A DNA stretch of 64,000 nt from JANYJZ01 sp964523395 (GTDB lineage: Bacteria > Bacteroidota > Ignavibacteria > UBA10030 > SZUA-254): contig CAZFXS010000004.1 in assembly GCA_964523395.1 (NCBI GenBank), forward strand, positions 1-64,000, written 5' to 3'. The position numbers and the translations under genes were made by a program. Below are positions 1-8,396 of the stretch, in pieces. The notes below the pieces were generated by a model that worked only from the letters and a program-made list of their open reading frames with translations, searched no databases and was not told the DNA's origin. Every line of letters starts with the position of its first letter. Position 1 is the stretch's first letter.

Positions 1-51
1 TTAGGCACGCCGCCAGCGTTCGTCCTGAGCCAGGATCAAACTCTCCGTTGT
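1..51 (-). rRNA. rrs: 16S ribosomal RNA, 5' end (partial, runs off left edge)
   Basis: The reverse complement of the first about 51 bases holds the universal 16S 5' sequence: the 27F primer site AGAGTTTGATCCTGGCTCAG lies at 25-44, followed by the conserved GACGAACGCTGGCGGCG stretch. Only the first about 50 nt of the gene are inside the window; the rest lies to the left. The mature 5' end is placed near 49-51 by analogy with E. coli and is approximate. An rRNA leader and two promoters lie upstream, at higher coordinates. Confidence 0.97.
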
Positions 52-93
52 AATTATTAAAATTTCAACTTCGAGCATGATCTGGCAATTACC

Positions 94-107
94 GCCCAAA
101 AATGGGC
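94..107 (-). other. Hairpin in the 16S leader
   Basis: GCCCA and TGGGC (94-98 and 103-107) form a perfect 5-bp stem around an A-rich 4-nt loop in the rRNA leader, about 45 nt before the 16S 5' end. No T-run follows on the minus strand, so it is not a terminator. It may help fold the leader or place a processing site (inference). Confidence 0.4.
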
Positions 108-156
108 AGAATTGGTTGAAGTTCTGCAAAAGCTGACTTAAGAGCTATGCACACTA

Positions 157-170
157 TTTTCAAAGAACAA
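157..170 (-). promoter_or_regulatory. boxA-like antitermination element in rRNA leader
   Basis: On the minus strand this reads TTGTTCTTTGAAAA, which resembles the boxA elements of rRNA leaders (TGTTCTTTGAAAA in many bacteria; TGCTCTTTA in E. coli). It lies between the proximal promoter and the 16S start, where NusB/NusE would load. The call rests on motif match and location. Confidence 0.6.
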
Positions 171-228
171 TTTTTTGAAGAAAATCCCAGAGAAGGATTC
201 CCCGAGATTACCACATGAGTGGGCTGAA

Positions 229-257
229 AATATACTAACTTTTCTTTAAGAAGTCAA
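229..257 (-). promoter_or_regulatory. rRNA operon promoter P1 (proximal)
   Basis: On the minus strand there is a -35 TTGACT (257-252), an exact 17-nt spacer and a -10 TATATT (234-229). It lies about 180 nt upstream of the 16S 5' end and drives the operon leftward. Its sequence is closely related to P2, 101 bp upstream. Downstream of it, AATCC/GGATT (183-187/195-199) can form a small hairpin followed by a short T-run on the transcript strand. Confidence 0.75.
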
Positions 258-329
258 GTTTTAAGGATACTTCAGACAAAAATCCCAGGAATGCACTCCT
301 GGAATCTTATCCATTCTAAATGGGCTACA

Positions 330-358
330 AATATAGTAACTTTTTACTAAGATGTCAA
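330..358 (-). promoter_or_regulatory. rRNA operon promoter P2 (distal), with UP-like AT tract
   Basis: On the minus strand there is a -35 TTGACA (358-353), a 17-nt spacer and a -10 TATATT (335-330), close to a sigma70 consensus. The 359-386 stretch directly upstream of the -35 is almost pure A/T, as expected of an UP element. A hairpin CCAGGA/TCCTGG (285-290/297-302) followed by GATTTTTG sits downstream between P2 and P1 and could attenuate P2 transcripts. P2 lies only about 57 nt past the end of larC. Confidence 0.75.
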
Positions 359-414
359 GGAAATATCCGAATATTTAAAAATATTTTCTTCCCACAAATC
401 CCTTGCCTCACTCC

Positions 415-1590
415 TTATTTTGAGCGGTTTATTGTCTCTGCCTCTATTACCTTGTAGACCTCGACAAGAGGAATTCCCTTTTCTAACGCTATTCGCTTAC
501 ATTCCTCAAACTCCGGCATGTGCCTTTCCACTCCGTTAAAAGTAATCTTTTTTACTTTCACACTCCCAAAGGATGTAAGTACTTGAATAACATCCCTGCC
601 CGCTTTTTTTCTCGAAGCAGGAAATATTCTCACCCCGATTGTCGTAGTCTGAGACAGGAATATTTTTACCACGTCATCCCGTTTTGCCTTTTCGACAATA
701 GCAGAAAGAAGCGTGCCGGGCCTCCCCTTTTTCATCTGTATCGGAATGACATAGGCATCAAGCGCGCCGTGCTGCAGCAACTGTTCAATGACGAACGGAT
801 AAATCTCGGGATTCATATCGTCGATGTTCGCTTCGACAATCTCAACTTCATCCTCTGTGAACTCAGGAACAAATTCCCCGATCATCACCCTTAGCAAATT
901 CGGATGGCCGGGAATTTCGCGATCGCCGGCACCATAGCCAACGGAGTGAACAACGATCTTTTCACTTGAAATTACTCCGGAAGACATTGCCCTGATAATT
1001 GCCGCGCCGGTAGGTGTTGTGAGTTCAAACGGAATATCTGTCAGTACCGTCGGATAGTCTTTTAATATTTCAAGAGTTGCCGGTCCGGGCAACGGAAGTT
1101 TTCCATGTTCTGTGTTGACGAACCCGCCGTTACCAAGACAGATGGGGGATGAATAGATTCCTCCGATATTCATCTTCTCAAAACATATCGCGGCACCGAC
1201 AATATCCACAATCGAATCAAGCGCGCCCACCTCATGAAAATGTACTTTTTCCATCGGTACATTGTGGACCTTTGATTCCGCTTTCGCGACTTCCATGAAG
1301 ATCTTTTTCGCGTTTTCTTTCACCTGAAGACTCAGCGAACTCCGGTCTATAATTCCGACAATATCTTTCACATGACGATGGTGATGTTGCGGCGCGGAAA
1401 TTACTACATCAAGCTTTACGGCGACAATTCCATGCCGCTGCAGATGACGCGCCTGAAGTTCCACGCCTTCAAGGTTCAGTTTACTAATTTCTGCTGTCAG
1501 ATCGTCGATTGACAATCCCGCGCTGAGAAACGCGCCAAGAGTCATATCTCCGCTGATCCCGGAGAATGTGTCGAAATATACTATGTTCAT
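415..1590 (-). CDS. larC: Nickel-pincer cofactor biosynthesis protein LarC
   Basis: This 391-aa protein has the family N-terminus (MNIVYFDTFSGISGDMTLGA), the His-rich stretch APQHHHRHVKDI near residues 65-75, and the FHEVGA(L)DSIVDI motif near 118-130. LarC (formerly DUF111) is the CTP-dependent cyclometallase that inserts nickel into the pyridinium-derived pincer cofactor used by lactate racemase-like enzymes. In Lactobacillus the gene is split by a programmed frameshift; here it is one intact frame. It is the last gene of a leftward set after waaA (32-nt gap). No larB, larE or larA is in the window, so the physiological substrate enzyme is unknown. Confidence 0.9.
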   Translation of the reverse strand: MNIVYFDTFSGISGDMTLGAFLSAGLSIDDLTAEISKLNLEGVELQARHLQRHGIVAVKLDVVISAPQHHHRHVKDIVGIIDRSSLSLQVKENAKKIFMEVAKAESKVHNVPMEKVHFHEVGALDSIVDIVGAAICFEKMNIGGIYSSPICLGNGGFVNTEHGKLPLPGPATLEILKDYPTVLTDIPFELTTPTGAAIIRAMSSGVISSEKIVVHSVGYGAGDREIPGHPNLLRVMIGEFVPEFTEDEVEIVEANIDDMNPEIYPFVIEQLLQHGALDAYVIPIQMKKGRPGTLLSAIVEKAKRDDVVKIFLSQTTTIGVRIFPASRKKAGRDVIQVLTSFGSVKVKKITFNGVERHMPEFEECKRIALEKGIPLVEVYKVIEAETINRSK

Positions 1591-1622
1591 TGAGGTGTTT
1601 TTATGAGATGGACTAGCAAAAT

Positions 1623-2897
1623 CTACAAAACTTTTTCGAGATAGGAAAGAACGCGCCCGGTGGCGCCTGTGTGTTTACGGACAAACTCAGCCGCTACACT
1701 GCCGGCACGCTGACGAATCTCTTCATTTTCGAAAAGGTTGCCGAACAATCCGGCAAGTTCAGAGGAAGTGTTTCCGACAAACGCGGCGCCTTCCTTCACA
1801 AGCGATACCGCTTCCTGCGAATTAGAATGCTTTGGCCCGATAACAACCGGGACACCGTACACTGCCGGTTCAAGAACATTGTGTACTCCCGATCCAAAAC
1901 TGCCGCCCACATACACTACATGAGCATATCGGTACAACGTCATGAGAATTCCAACGCTGTCGATAAGGATAATTTTTTCATTATGATAATCATTCAGGTT
2001 GGAAAAGCGAATCGTCGAGATATTGTTCCCAACTGTATTTTCGATGTATTCAAGGTTTTCAAGCGTCGGCTCGTGAGGCACCAGAATGATAAGCAGTTCC
2101 TCATGAGAAGCGATAAGTTCGGCGAATGATGGAAATAATACTTCTTCATCGCTGTGCCAGCTGCTGCCGATAACAAGAATTTTCTTATTCTGGATAATGG
2201 CTGAAGGAAGGATATGCTTATATCTGGATTCATTGCTTCTCTGCCAAACCTGATCATACCGCGTATCACCCACAACATCAATCAGGGGATGTTGAACACC
2301 GAAGGATTTGAACATTTCTTTATCCTGCTCGGAAACGGTGAGAATGTAATCCAGCATATTGTACATCGATGTATGAAATCGACGAACCGGCAAAAACTTT
2401 TTTATTGAGCTGGATCGAAAGGTAGCGTTCGCGATAAACGCAGGAATGTTTCTTTGTTGCAATATACGTAAGTGATTGGGCCAGACATCATACCTTACCG
2501 CAATCGCAGCAGAAGGGCGAATAATATTTATAAACTTCTCGGCATTGCTTAACGAATCAAACGGAAGATAGGTTATGATGCTGGCATATTTATAGGTCTT
2601 GGAATGCTCATATCCTGAAGGAGAAAAAAATGAGACAATAATTTGAACGTGAGGCTGCCTTTTTTTGAGTTCTGCTATAATCGGTTTCGCCTGCTCAAAT
2701 TCACCCATCGATGAAGAATGAAACCAAACGCGTTTTGCAGAAGGATCGAGCCGGGCAATATCTTTTTCCAAATGATCGAAAAGATTTTTTCTTCCCTCTA
2801 TACCACGCCGGGCCTTGCGGTTAAAAAGGCCGAAGATATGAAACCCGATCCAGACAACCGGAACAAAAACCCAATTATAAATAAGACGCCAAATCAT
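1623..2897 (-). CDS. waaA: 3-deoxy-D-manno-octulosonic acid (Kdo) transferase
   Basis: This 424-aa member of glycosyltransferase family 30 transfers Kdo from CMP-Kdo to lipid A precursors at the inner face of the cytoplasmic membrane. An N-terminal hydrophobic anchor (about residues 5-22) precedes the Kdo-transferase N domain. That domain carries the HSSSMGEFEQAKPII segment, which includes the conserved catalytic Glu region. The C-terminal Rossmann half has the VYVGGSFGSGVHNVLEPAVYGVPVVIGP motif that binds the sugar nucleotide. Length matches the family. The gene sits 6 nt after the MOSC gene and near a GT9 heptosyltransferase-like gene, consistent with an LPS-core cluster and a Gram-negative envelope. 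Confidence 0.93.
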   Translation of the reverse strand: MIWRLIYNWVFVPVVWIGFHIFGLFNRKARRGIEGRKNLFDHLEKDIARLDPSAKRVWFHSSSMGEFEQAKPIIAELKKRQPHVQIIVSFFSPSGYEHSKTYKYASIITYLPFDSLSNAEKFINIIRPSAAIAVRYDVWPNHLRILQQRNIPAFIANATFRSSSIKKFLPVRRFHTSMYNMLDYILTVSEQDKEMFKSFGVQHPLIDVVGDTRYDQVWQRSNESRYKHILPSAIIQNKKILVIGSSWHSDEEVLFPSFAELIASHEELLIILVPHEPTLENLEYIENTVGNNISTIRFSNLNDYHNEKIILIDSVGILMTLYRYAHVVYVGGSFGSGVHNVLEPAVYGVPVVIGPKHSNSQEAVSLVKEGAAFVGNTSSELAGLFGNLFENEEIRQRAGSVAAEFVRKHTGATGRVLSYLEKVL

Positions 2898-2903
2898 GAA
2901 GGG

Positions 2904-3350
2904 CTATTCCATGATAACTTCGATGGTGTCCCCATTACTCATCATCCCGCCGCGAATCACTCTGGTCAGCATACCTCGTTTTCCGGCAATTTCTTTCAAC
3001 AAACCCGCGCGGATTTCCTCCATCCGGCTGCAGGGCGAACACCCTTTTGTCACTTCCAAAATCACTTCCGGCCCGATTCTCAATCGTTGTTTGTGAACAA
3101 GTCCCATAAGATTGATACCGGCAGTTGTGATATTCTCTTTTACCTGCCCTAACTGTAATCCGAGTTCATCAAGTGTTTCTTTTTCAATAAGTAACACCTG
3201 ACGTGAACTATCGGCAATGGCATGTTTGTCATTTTTAAGGCCAAGATTTTCTATTGCTTCGGCTGTCGTAACAATATTCATCGGTTTGCGGTACCCGGGA
3301 CATAGCTGAAGCGAAACGATTACACCTTTGGTGCCAAGATTTTGAGCCAT
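2904..3350 (-). CDS. MOSC domain-containing protein
   Basis: This 148-aa single-domain protein looks like the MOSC (molybdenum cofactor sulfurase C-terminal) family. It has the conserved Cys in VTKGCSPCSRMEEIRAG near residue 100 and the C-terminal GMLTRVIRGGMMSNGDTIEV strand region. Stand-alone MOSC proteins (YiiM/YuaD type) are thought to handle sulfur or molybdenum-cofactor chemistry, but the substrate of this one cannot be told. It lies 6 nt upstream of waaA and 6 nt after the GT9 gene, so it is probably co-transcribed with LPS genes without an obvious functional link. Confidence 0.85.
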   Translation of the reverse strand: MAQNLGTKGVIVSLQLCPGYRKPMNIVTTAEAIENLGLKNDKHAIADSSRQVLLIEKETLDELGLQLGQVKENITTAGINLMGLVHKQRLRIGPEVILEVTKGCSPCSRMEEIRAGLLKEIAGKRGMLTRVIRGGMMSNGDTIEVIME

Positions 3351-3356
3351 ATATCC

Positions 3357-4406
3357 CTAGCTTTTCTTAAGAAGTGAGTTAACTGCTTCAACAACTTCGT
3401 CAACGGAAATATCTTTCATACATTTAAAATGCCCTTCCGGGCACTGTGCAAGCCCAATATGTGAGCAAGGACGGCATGACAATCCATTTTTTTCAAGCAC
3501 TATATGCTCCGTGCGATACGGAAAGAACCCAAATTCTTTGACAGTGGATCCAAAGAGTGCGACTATTTTTCTCTGCCGTGCCGCGGCAAGATGCATAAGC
3601 CCCGAATCATTTGAGACAACAATAGAGCAGTAATCGAGCGCGGCTGCGGTTTGAAGGATTGAAATTTTCCCCGCCAGGCTTTCTGCTGCGGCAGAACCGG
3701 ATTCCGCGTTAATCATTTGCGCAATGTCACCGCAATAATCGACTTCATTCTCACCGCCGAACAGAAACAATTTCGCGTGCTGTTCCTTTGCCAGTCGTAC
3801 TCCGAGCTTTACAAAATACTCCGCGGGCCAGCGTTTTGTAAAATGACGCGCGGTAGGGACGAGGCCAATCACAGCCGCATGTTTCTCGGGCTTAAACTTA
3901 TTCATCAGCGCATTCACAGAAGAAATGCTTTCCTCAGGAATAAACACTTCAAGCCCTTGTTCATCAGGCATTATTTCAAGCGCTTTCGCCGTCTCGAGAT
4001 AACGTTCAGGTACGGGGACAATATCCTTATAAAAATTTTTCTTTGTATTCACCAGGACAAATCTGCGAACGGCAAATTTGTTTATCACGTGGACAGAGAG
4101 CGCGCCGGAAAACATCCGGAGCCGCCGGCTGCGGAGACTATTATGAATATCGAGGATAGTATCATAATTCCTTCGGCGAATGTCATTCTTAAGCCTGCGC
4201 AATTCTTCCTTATCAGAACCTGTCAGCTCAATAACGTTGGAGATATGGGGGTTGTACCGGACGAGCGGGGCGTAATCCGATTTCACAAGGAAATCAATCG
4301 TTGCGCGGGGGAAAGAATTACGCAACGCGCGAATCAGAGGTGAAGCGAGAGTGATATCGCCCAGCGAACTGAAACGGATGATAAGAATATGTTGCGGTAT
4401 GCGCAT
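3357..4406 (-). CDS. Glycosyltransferase family 9 protein, LPS heptosyltransferase-like
   Basis: This 349-aa protein opens with ILIIRFSSLGDITLASPLIRALRN, the N-terminal signature of ADP-heptose:LPS heptosyltransferases (GT9, WaaC/WaaF/WaaQ). Near residues 262-272 it has VSNDSGLMHLAAA, the conserved nucleotide-sugar binding loop. The C-terminal half has a Cys-rich run (SCRPCSHIGLAQCPEGHFKC) common in WaaF-like proteins. It probably adds a heptose to the LPS inner core in the cytoplasm, ahead of waaA in the same leftward unit. Which heptosyltransferase it is cannot be decided from sequence alone. Confidence 0.88.
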   Translation of the reverse strand: MRIPQHILIIRFSSLGDITLASPLIRALRNSFPRATIDFLVKSDYAPLVRYNPHISNVIELTGSDKEELRRLKNDIRRRNYDTILDIHNSLRSRRLRMFSGALSVHVINKFAVRRFVLVNTKKNFYKDIVPVPERYLETAKALEIMPDEQGLEVFIPEESISSVNALMNKFKPEKHAAVIGLVPTARHFTKRWPAEYFVKLGVRLAKEQHAKLFLFGGENEVDYCGDIAQMINAESGSAAAESLAGKISILQTAAALDYCSIVVSNDSGLMHLAAARQRKIVALFGSTVKEFGFFPYRTEHIVLEKNGLSCRPCSHIGLAQCPEGHFKCMKDISVDEVVEAVNSLLKKS

Positions 4407-4469
4407 GATGCACGGAGAAACTTAGCATTTTTCGGACCGAATTGCAATGAAAAATACATTTCCCCGCAA

Positions 4470-6101
4470 CTACGGGTTTGGCAGGGCTATGCGCACCGAT
4501 GTTCCTTTATCTACCTCAGAGTGAATCTCAATGACTCCCTTATGATCATCCACAATTTTCTTGACGATAGACATGCCAAGTCCAGTGCCATGCCGCTTGC
4601 CATACGTGACAAACGGTTCAAAGATTTTTGCTTTAATATCGGGCGGCATTCCTGAACCGGTGTCGGCAAAAGAGAGAACGACATTACCGTCGGATTGAGA
4701 AATAGTAATGGTCAGCGTTCCGCCATTCGGCATCGCATCGGCTGCATTGGCGGCAATATTGTACACCGCGCGCAGCATTTTCTCCTGGTCAATCATAAGC
4801 GAATTATAATACTGAAGATTGACAACCATTTTTACGTTTCTCCTTGAAAGTTCATTTCCGATGGAGGCGTTTACTATTTCGATAAATTCAGCGACGCTGA
4901 CCGGCTGAATATTAACCGCACTTACTCCGCGTGAAAAATCAAGAATTTCCTGCGCCATTGCCACAAACCTGTCGATCTGCCGCACCATCTCTTCGGCAAT
5001 ACCGACAATCTCCTGGTCTCCCGACTTCTTTTGTATGATCTGCGCTGAAAGCCGAACAACTCCCATAGGATTTTTAATATCATGAATAATGGAACTAGCC
5101 ATTCTTCCCACGGCTGAAAGCCGCTCGTTATGAATCATCGTTTGCGCCTGTTGAGCATTTTCTATGGCAATAGCAGCATGAATTGAAAGGGCCTCGATCA
5201 GCTCTTCATCACCACGGGTGAAGATTCCCGATTTTTTATTCAATAACTGAAAGACGCCGATAATTTCGCCCTGCTTGTTTTTCATCGGCATGCAAAGAAT
5301 CGTCTTTGTCTGATATCCCGTTACCTTGTCAATCTCGGCGTTGAACCGGGGGTCACTATAAGCGTCTTCGATATTAATTATCTCCCCGCTTTGCCCGACA
5401 TGGCCTGCAATCCCTTTGCCTATCGGCAACCGGATTTCAACCGTTCCGGTTCCTTCAATAATTTTTGACCAAAGCTCCTTTTTCGATGCGTCAAGCAGAT
5501 ATACGGTTCCTCTGTCTGCCCCAACAATATCCTCGGCAGTTTTCAGAATAATCCCCAGCAACGATTCAACATCCAGCGAAGAGTTCACCACTTTCGCAGC
5601 ATCGACAACTTTCTTCAAGTGGTCAAGCTGCTGACTTAATGCATCACGGAACGTTTCTTCACGGTGTACATAAACATAATTGATTGCGCGTAAACGAAAA
5701 CTCAGCATCCGGAGAAGATTGACAGCCAATTGCCTGTTCGCCACCATGAGCTGATCAAAATCTTTTTTGTCAATCCTGGCAAGAACTGTATCGGTCAACG
5801 AGATTGCCTTCGCGGACCGTGTAAAATGATCGATGAGGTCAAGCTCCCCAAAAAATTCACCTGCCTGCAAGATACCAATGGGAATTTCTCCGAACTCCTT
5901 GTGTACTTTACAAATCTTCACTTTTCCCGATAACAACAGGTACAGACATCTCCCGTCATTCCCCTCTTCAAATATGACATCGCCGGCTTTATGATCTTCC
6001 AGCACCACAGCTTCAACAATACCATTAATGACCGGTTCTTCAACCGCATGAAACAGAAAATTCGTGCGGATTTTATTTTCCAATACACTGTCCATGACCA
6101 T
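4470..6101 (-). CDS. Sensor histidine kinase with cNMP-binding and GAF domains
   Basis: This 543-aa soluble kinase has three parts. A cyclic-nucleotide-binding-like beta-roll (about 15-130; FFGELDLIDHFTRSAKA) is followed by a GAF domain (about 175-315; LPIGKGIAGHVGQSGEIINI). The HisKA/HATPase core follows. The phospho-acceptor is His340 in SSIIHDIKNPMG; the N box is NIAANAADAMP; the G boxes are FADTGSGMPP and GTGLGMSIVKKI. No membrane segment is seen, so it senses a cytoplasmic ligand. The start ATG at 6101 has an AAGGGC Shine-Dalgarno-like site about 8 nt upstream. No response regulator lies beside it, so its partner is elsewhere. A 63-nt gap separates it from the GT9 gene. Confidence 0.92.
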   Translation of the reverse strand: MVMDSVLENKIRTNFLFHAVEEPVINGIVEAVVLEDHKAGDVIFEEGNDGRCLYLLLSGKVKICKVHKEFGEIPIGILQAGEFFGELDLIDHFTRSAKAISLTDTVLARIDKKDFDQLMVANRQLAVNLLRMLSFRLRAINYVYVHREETFRDALSQQLDHLKKVVDAAKVVNSSLDVESLLGIILKTAEDIVGADRGTVYLLDASKKELWSKIIEGTGTVEIRLPIGKGIAGHVGQSGEIINIEDAYSDPRFNAEIDKVTGYQTKTILCMPMKNKQGEIIGVFQLLNKKSGIFTRGDEELIEALSIHAAIAIENAQQAQTMIHNERLSAVGRMASSIIHDIKNPMGVVRLSAQIIQKKSGDQEIVGIAEEMVRQIDRFVAMAQEILDFSRGVSAVNIQPVSVAEFIEIVNASIGNELSRRNVKMVVNLQYYNSLMIDQEKMLRAVYNIAANAADAMPNGGTLTITISQSDGNVVLSFADTGSGMPPDIKAKIFEPFVTYGKRHGTGLGMSIVKKIVDDHKGVIEIHSEVDKGTSVRIALPNP

Positions 6102-6452
6102 TTAGTATGCCCTTGCGTATATTCTGAATAATAACGGTGCCACCGTCACAACTCTGCCTGCACGCCCGATGCGTACATCTGTATTTTTCCCTGACTTACA
6201 GATTGCGCGAAGGAAAATATCAAAAGTTCGTGCTATAGTCAAGAAATCCTTATTCTGAAAATATCACCCGTCCATTAGTGTTTTAAGCTGTATTCAGTAT
6301 TTTTACGTATCAGGATTTGGAGATCATTCATTAAGTATTTAATTGTTCTGTTTCTGAAGAAATGGTTAACCTGCGTGATGACCATAACGGTGAACAATTT
6401 CTTTTGAAACAAAGAGGCTACATTTCCGTAACCTCAAGTGCAATAGTCATTT
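6102..6452. other. Divergent intergenic region with two ATAACGGTG copies
   Basis: This 351-bp gap separates the leftward histidine kinase from the rightward four-repeat protein. It holds a good promoter for the kinase (6214-6242). ATAACGGTG occurs twice, at 6131-6139 and 6384-6392, each near one of the two genes. The first copy is part of the inverted repeat ACGGTG-C-CACCGT. I found no RNA gene or small ORF with a convincing start in it, and no clear promoter for the rightward gene. Confidence 0.5.
6214..6242 (-). promoter_or_regulatory. Promoter of the cNMP-GAF histidine kinase
   Basis: On the minus strand there is a -35 TTGACT (6242-6237), an exact 17-nt spacer and a -10 TATTTT (6219-6214). 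It lies about 113 nt upstream of the kinase start codon and has the same architecture as the rRNA promoters in this window. Confidence 0.6.
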
Positions 6453-8246
6453 ATGCCAAGAAACCGGTTTAAATATCGCCTTCTAACTGACAGCATTCTT
6501 GTCTTTTTCCTCTGCCTCGGGTATGTATCCGCAGGCTTTGGGGGAGAGAAAATGATTGTCCAGCTTAAAGATTTTGACCTCACCGAAGTAAAAAGCGGCG
6601 GGTTTACTCTCACGTCAAATACTCATTTGCGTATCCACGCGCTCGGTGCCGGTGCCGGCAAAGGTTCATCCGGATTGTTTGCCTATGGATGGATTATCAA
6701 TGCCGATACGCGGGAGCTTGTCTGGAAAATGGATTATGATCATACCTCCAAAAGTAAAGACGATCGTATCTTTGACGGAGATCTTTCTCTCTCCAAAGGA
6801 AACTATGAAGTCTACTTTACCGCTTACGCTTTTGCTTCGCAGTCATGGTTCACATCCTTTAACATCAATGTTGACCGCCGCGAACGCATCAACACGGATA
6901 ACAAAAAGAAAAAAGGGATAGATTGGCTGGACCAGTTTTTCGGAGGCGACATGGAAAAGGACTGGAAAAAACGGTCGAAAACCTGGGGCATTGAAATTTA
7001 CACTCCCGACAACAGCAACGTCACAACATTTATCGCACCAAAAGAAAATCCCAACACGCTTTACAAAGCCGTGCATCTTGGCGAAGAAGATTATGTACGG
7101 CAACGATTCATCATCAGTAAACCGATGACCATACGGGTGTACGCCCTTGGTGAGATCGACGCGAGCAGGCAAGTCGCTGATTACGGCTGGATTATTAACG
7201 CCAAAACCCGTCAACGCGTTTGGGAGATGACACGCAGCAACACACGGTATGCGGGCGGTGCTGATAAAAATATAAAGTTTAATGACATGGTCACATTCCC
7301 CGAGGGTGAGTACACACTCTACTACAGTACCGACGACTCTCATTCCTCACTCGATTGGAATGCTCCTCCCCCCGACGATCCTCTCAATTACGGAATCATG
7401 TTAATCGCCTCGGACGCAACAGCGCGTGCTAATTTCAAATTAACATCTCACAAAGACGACGAGAACGTTATCGTCCAGCTTACACGACTTGGTGACGATG
7501 AAACACGTTCTGCAAGTTTTGTTCTGAAATCTGACGCGCAGTTACGGATCTACGCGCTTGGAGAGCGGCAACTTTCCCGCCGTGACATGGCTGACTATGG
7601 TTGGATTATCAATAATAAAACGCGCGAAAAAGTGTGGGTTATGGAAAGCGAGCGCACGGAGCACGCCGGCGGCGCGGACAAAAACCGGATGATCGATGAA
7701 ATTATCACTCTCCCAAAAGGTTCGTATACTGTTTTCTTCCGCACGGATGACTCACATGCCTATAACGAGTGGAACGCCGCCAAACCGTTTAACCCCGAAC
7801 AATGGGGCATTACGATTTATGGCGTCGGAGAAGGTTTTGATAAAAACGTTGTTGAAACCAATGTTACTCCCAACCAGGAATCGGGAATTGTTGCCCAGAT
7901 TGTGCGCGTCGGGGACGACGCGAATCAGACGCAGACATTCAGATTGAACCAACCCACAAAGATACGCATCTTTGCGATCGGCGAAGGTCAAAACCGTGAG
8001 ATGTTTGACTATGGTTGGATTGAAAATGCGGGCAACAATGATGTCGTCTGGGAAATGACATACGATATGACATTCCATGCAGGCGGTGCACGGAAAAACC
8101 GCATGGTGAATGTCTCAATCACACTCGATAAAGGCACATACAAAGTTCATTTTGTTTCGGATGACTCTCATTCATTTAATGATTGGAATATGGACCCTCC
8201 GGATGATCCGACCATGTGGGGTATCACTCTATATAAAGCTGAATAG
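6453..8246 (+). CDS. Secreted protein with four beta-rich YGWI/DDSH repeats, function unknown
   Basis: I do not recognise a named family for this 597-aa protein. A signal-peptide-like segment (about residues 9-30, ending VSAGFGG) is followed by four repeats of roughly 110-150 aa. Each repeat has an LRI.ALGE-like strand, then (D/A)YGWI.N, VW.M, a HAGGA.KN segment and finally G.Y.V.F.(S/T)DDSHS...WN. The DDSH and HAGGA motifs are missing from the divergent first repeat, which instead carries a Lys/Asp-rich linker. The acidic/His motif repeated three times looks like a metal or ligand site (inference). It is followed by two terminators, so it is a single-gene unit. No T9SS sorting domain is present, so it is probably periplasmic. 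Confidence 0.8.
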   Translation: MPRNRFKYRLLTDSILVFFLCLGYVSAGFGGEKMIVQLKDFDLTEVKSGGFTLTSNTHLRIHALGAGAGKGSSGLFAYGWIINADTRELVWKMDYDHTSKSKDDRIFDGDLSLSKGNYEVYFTAYAFASQSWFTSFNINVDRRERINTDNKKKKGIDWLDQFFGGDMEKDWKKRSKTWGIEIYTPDNSNVTTFIAPKENPNTLYKAVHLGEEDYVRQRFIISKPMTIRVYALGEIDASRQVADYGWIINAKTRQRVWEMTRSNTRYAGGADKNIKFNDMVTFPEGEYTLYYSTDDSHSSLDWNAPPPDDPLNYGIMLIASDATARANFKLTSHKDDENVIVQLTRLGDDETRSASFVLKSDAQLRIYALGERQLSRRDMADYGWIINNKTREKVWVMESERTEHAGGADKNRMIDEIITLPKGSYTVFFRTDDSHAYNEWNAAKPFNPEQWGITIYGVGEGFDKNVVETNVTPNQESGIVAQIVRVGDDANQTQTFRLNQPTKIRIFAIGEGQNREMFDYGWIENAGNNDVVWEMTYDMTFHAGGARKNRMVNVSITLDKGTYKVHFVSDDSHSFNDWNMDPPDDPTMWGITLYKAE

Positions 8247-8259
8247 TTAAAGTTTATAC

Positions 8260-8285
8260 AGGAGGAATAACGAGACCTCCTTTTT
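8260..8285 (+). terminator. Rho-independent terminator 1 after the four-repeat gene
   Basis: AGGAGG (8260-8265) pairs with CCTCCT (8276-8281) and is followed by a T-run (to 8285), 14 nt after the stop codon. The loop is 10 nt. Confidence 0.65.
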
Positions 8286-8292
8286 GGAACGA

Positions 8293-8325
8293 AGTCAGTT
8301 CGCCAAATAGCGGGCTGACTTTTTT
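8293..8325 (+). terminator. Rho-independent terminator 2 after the four-repeat gene
   Basis: An 11-bp stem (AGTCAGTTCGC at 8293-8303 with GCGGGCTGACT at 8310-8320, including two G-T wobbles) closes a 6-nt loop and is followed directly by five T's. It is in tandem with the terminator at 8260-8285 and isolates the upstream gene from the asparaginase. Confidence 0.8.
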
Positions 8326-8396
8326 ATTGATATTATCCTACTTTATCCATACCTTTTGCTCAGCACCCCGTTACATTTCACAAAAGGACACATCAA

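Noticed and set aside
3717..4343. Plus-strand frame of about 208 codons opposite the GT9 gene
   Set aside because: Antisense shadow of a clear glycosyltransferase; no motif or ribosome site.
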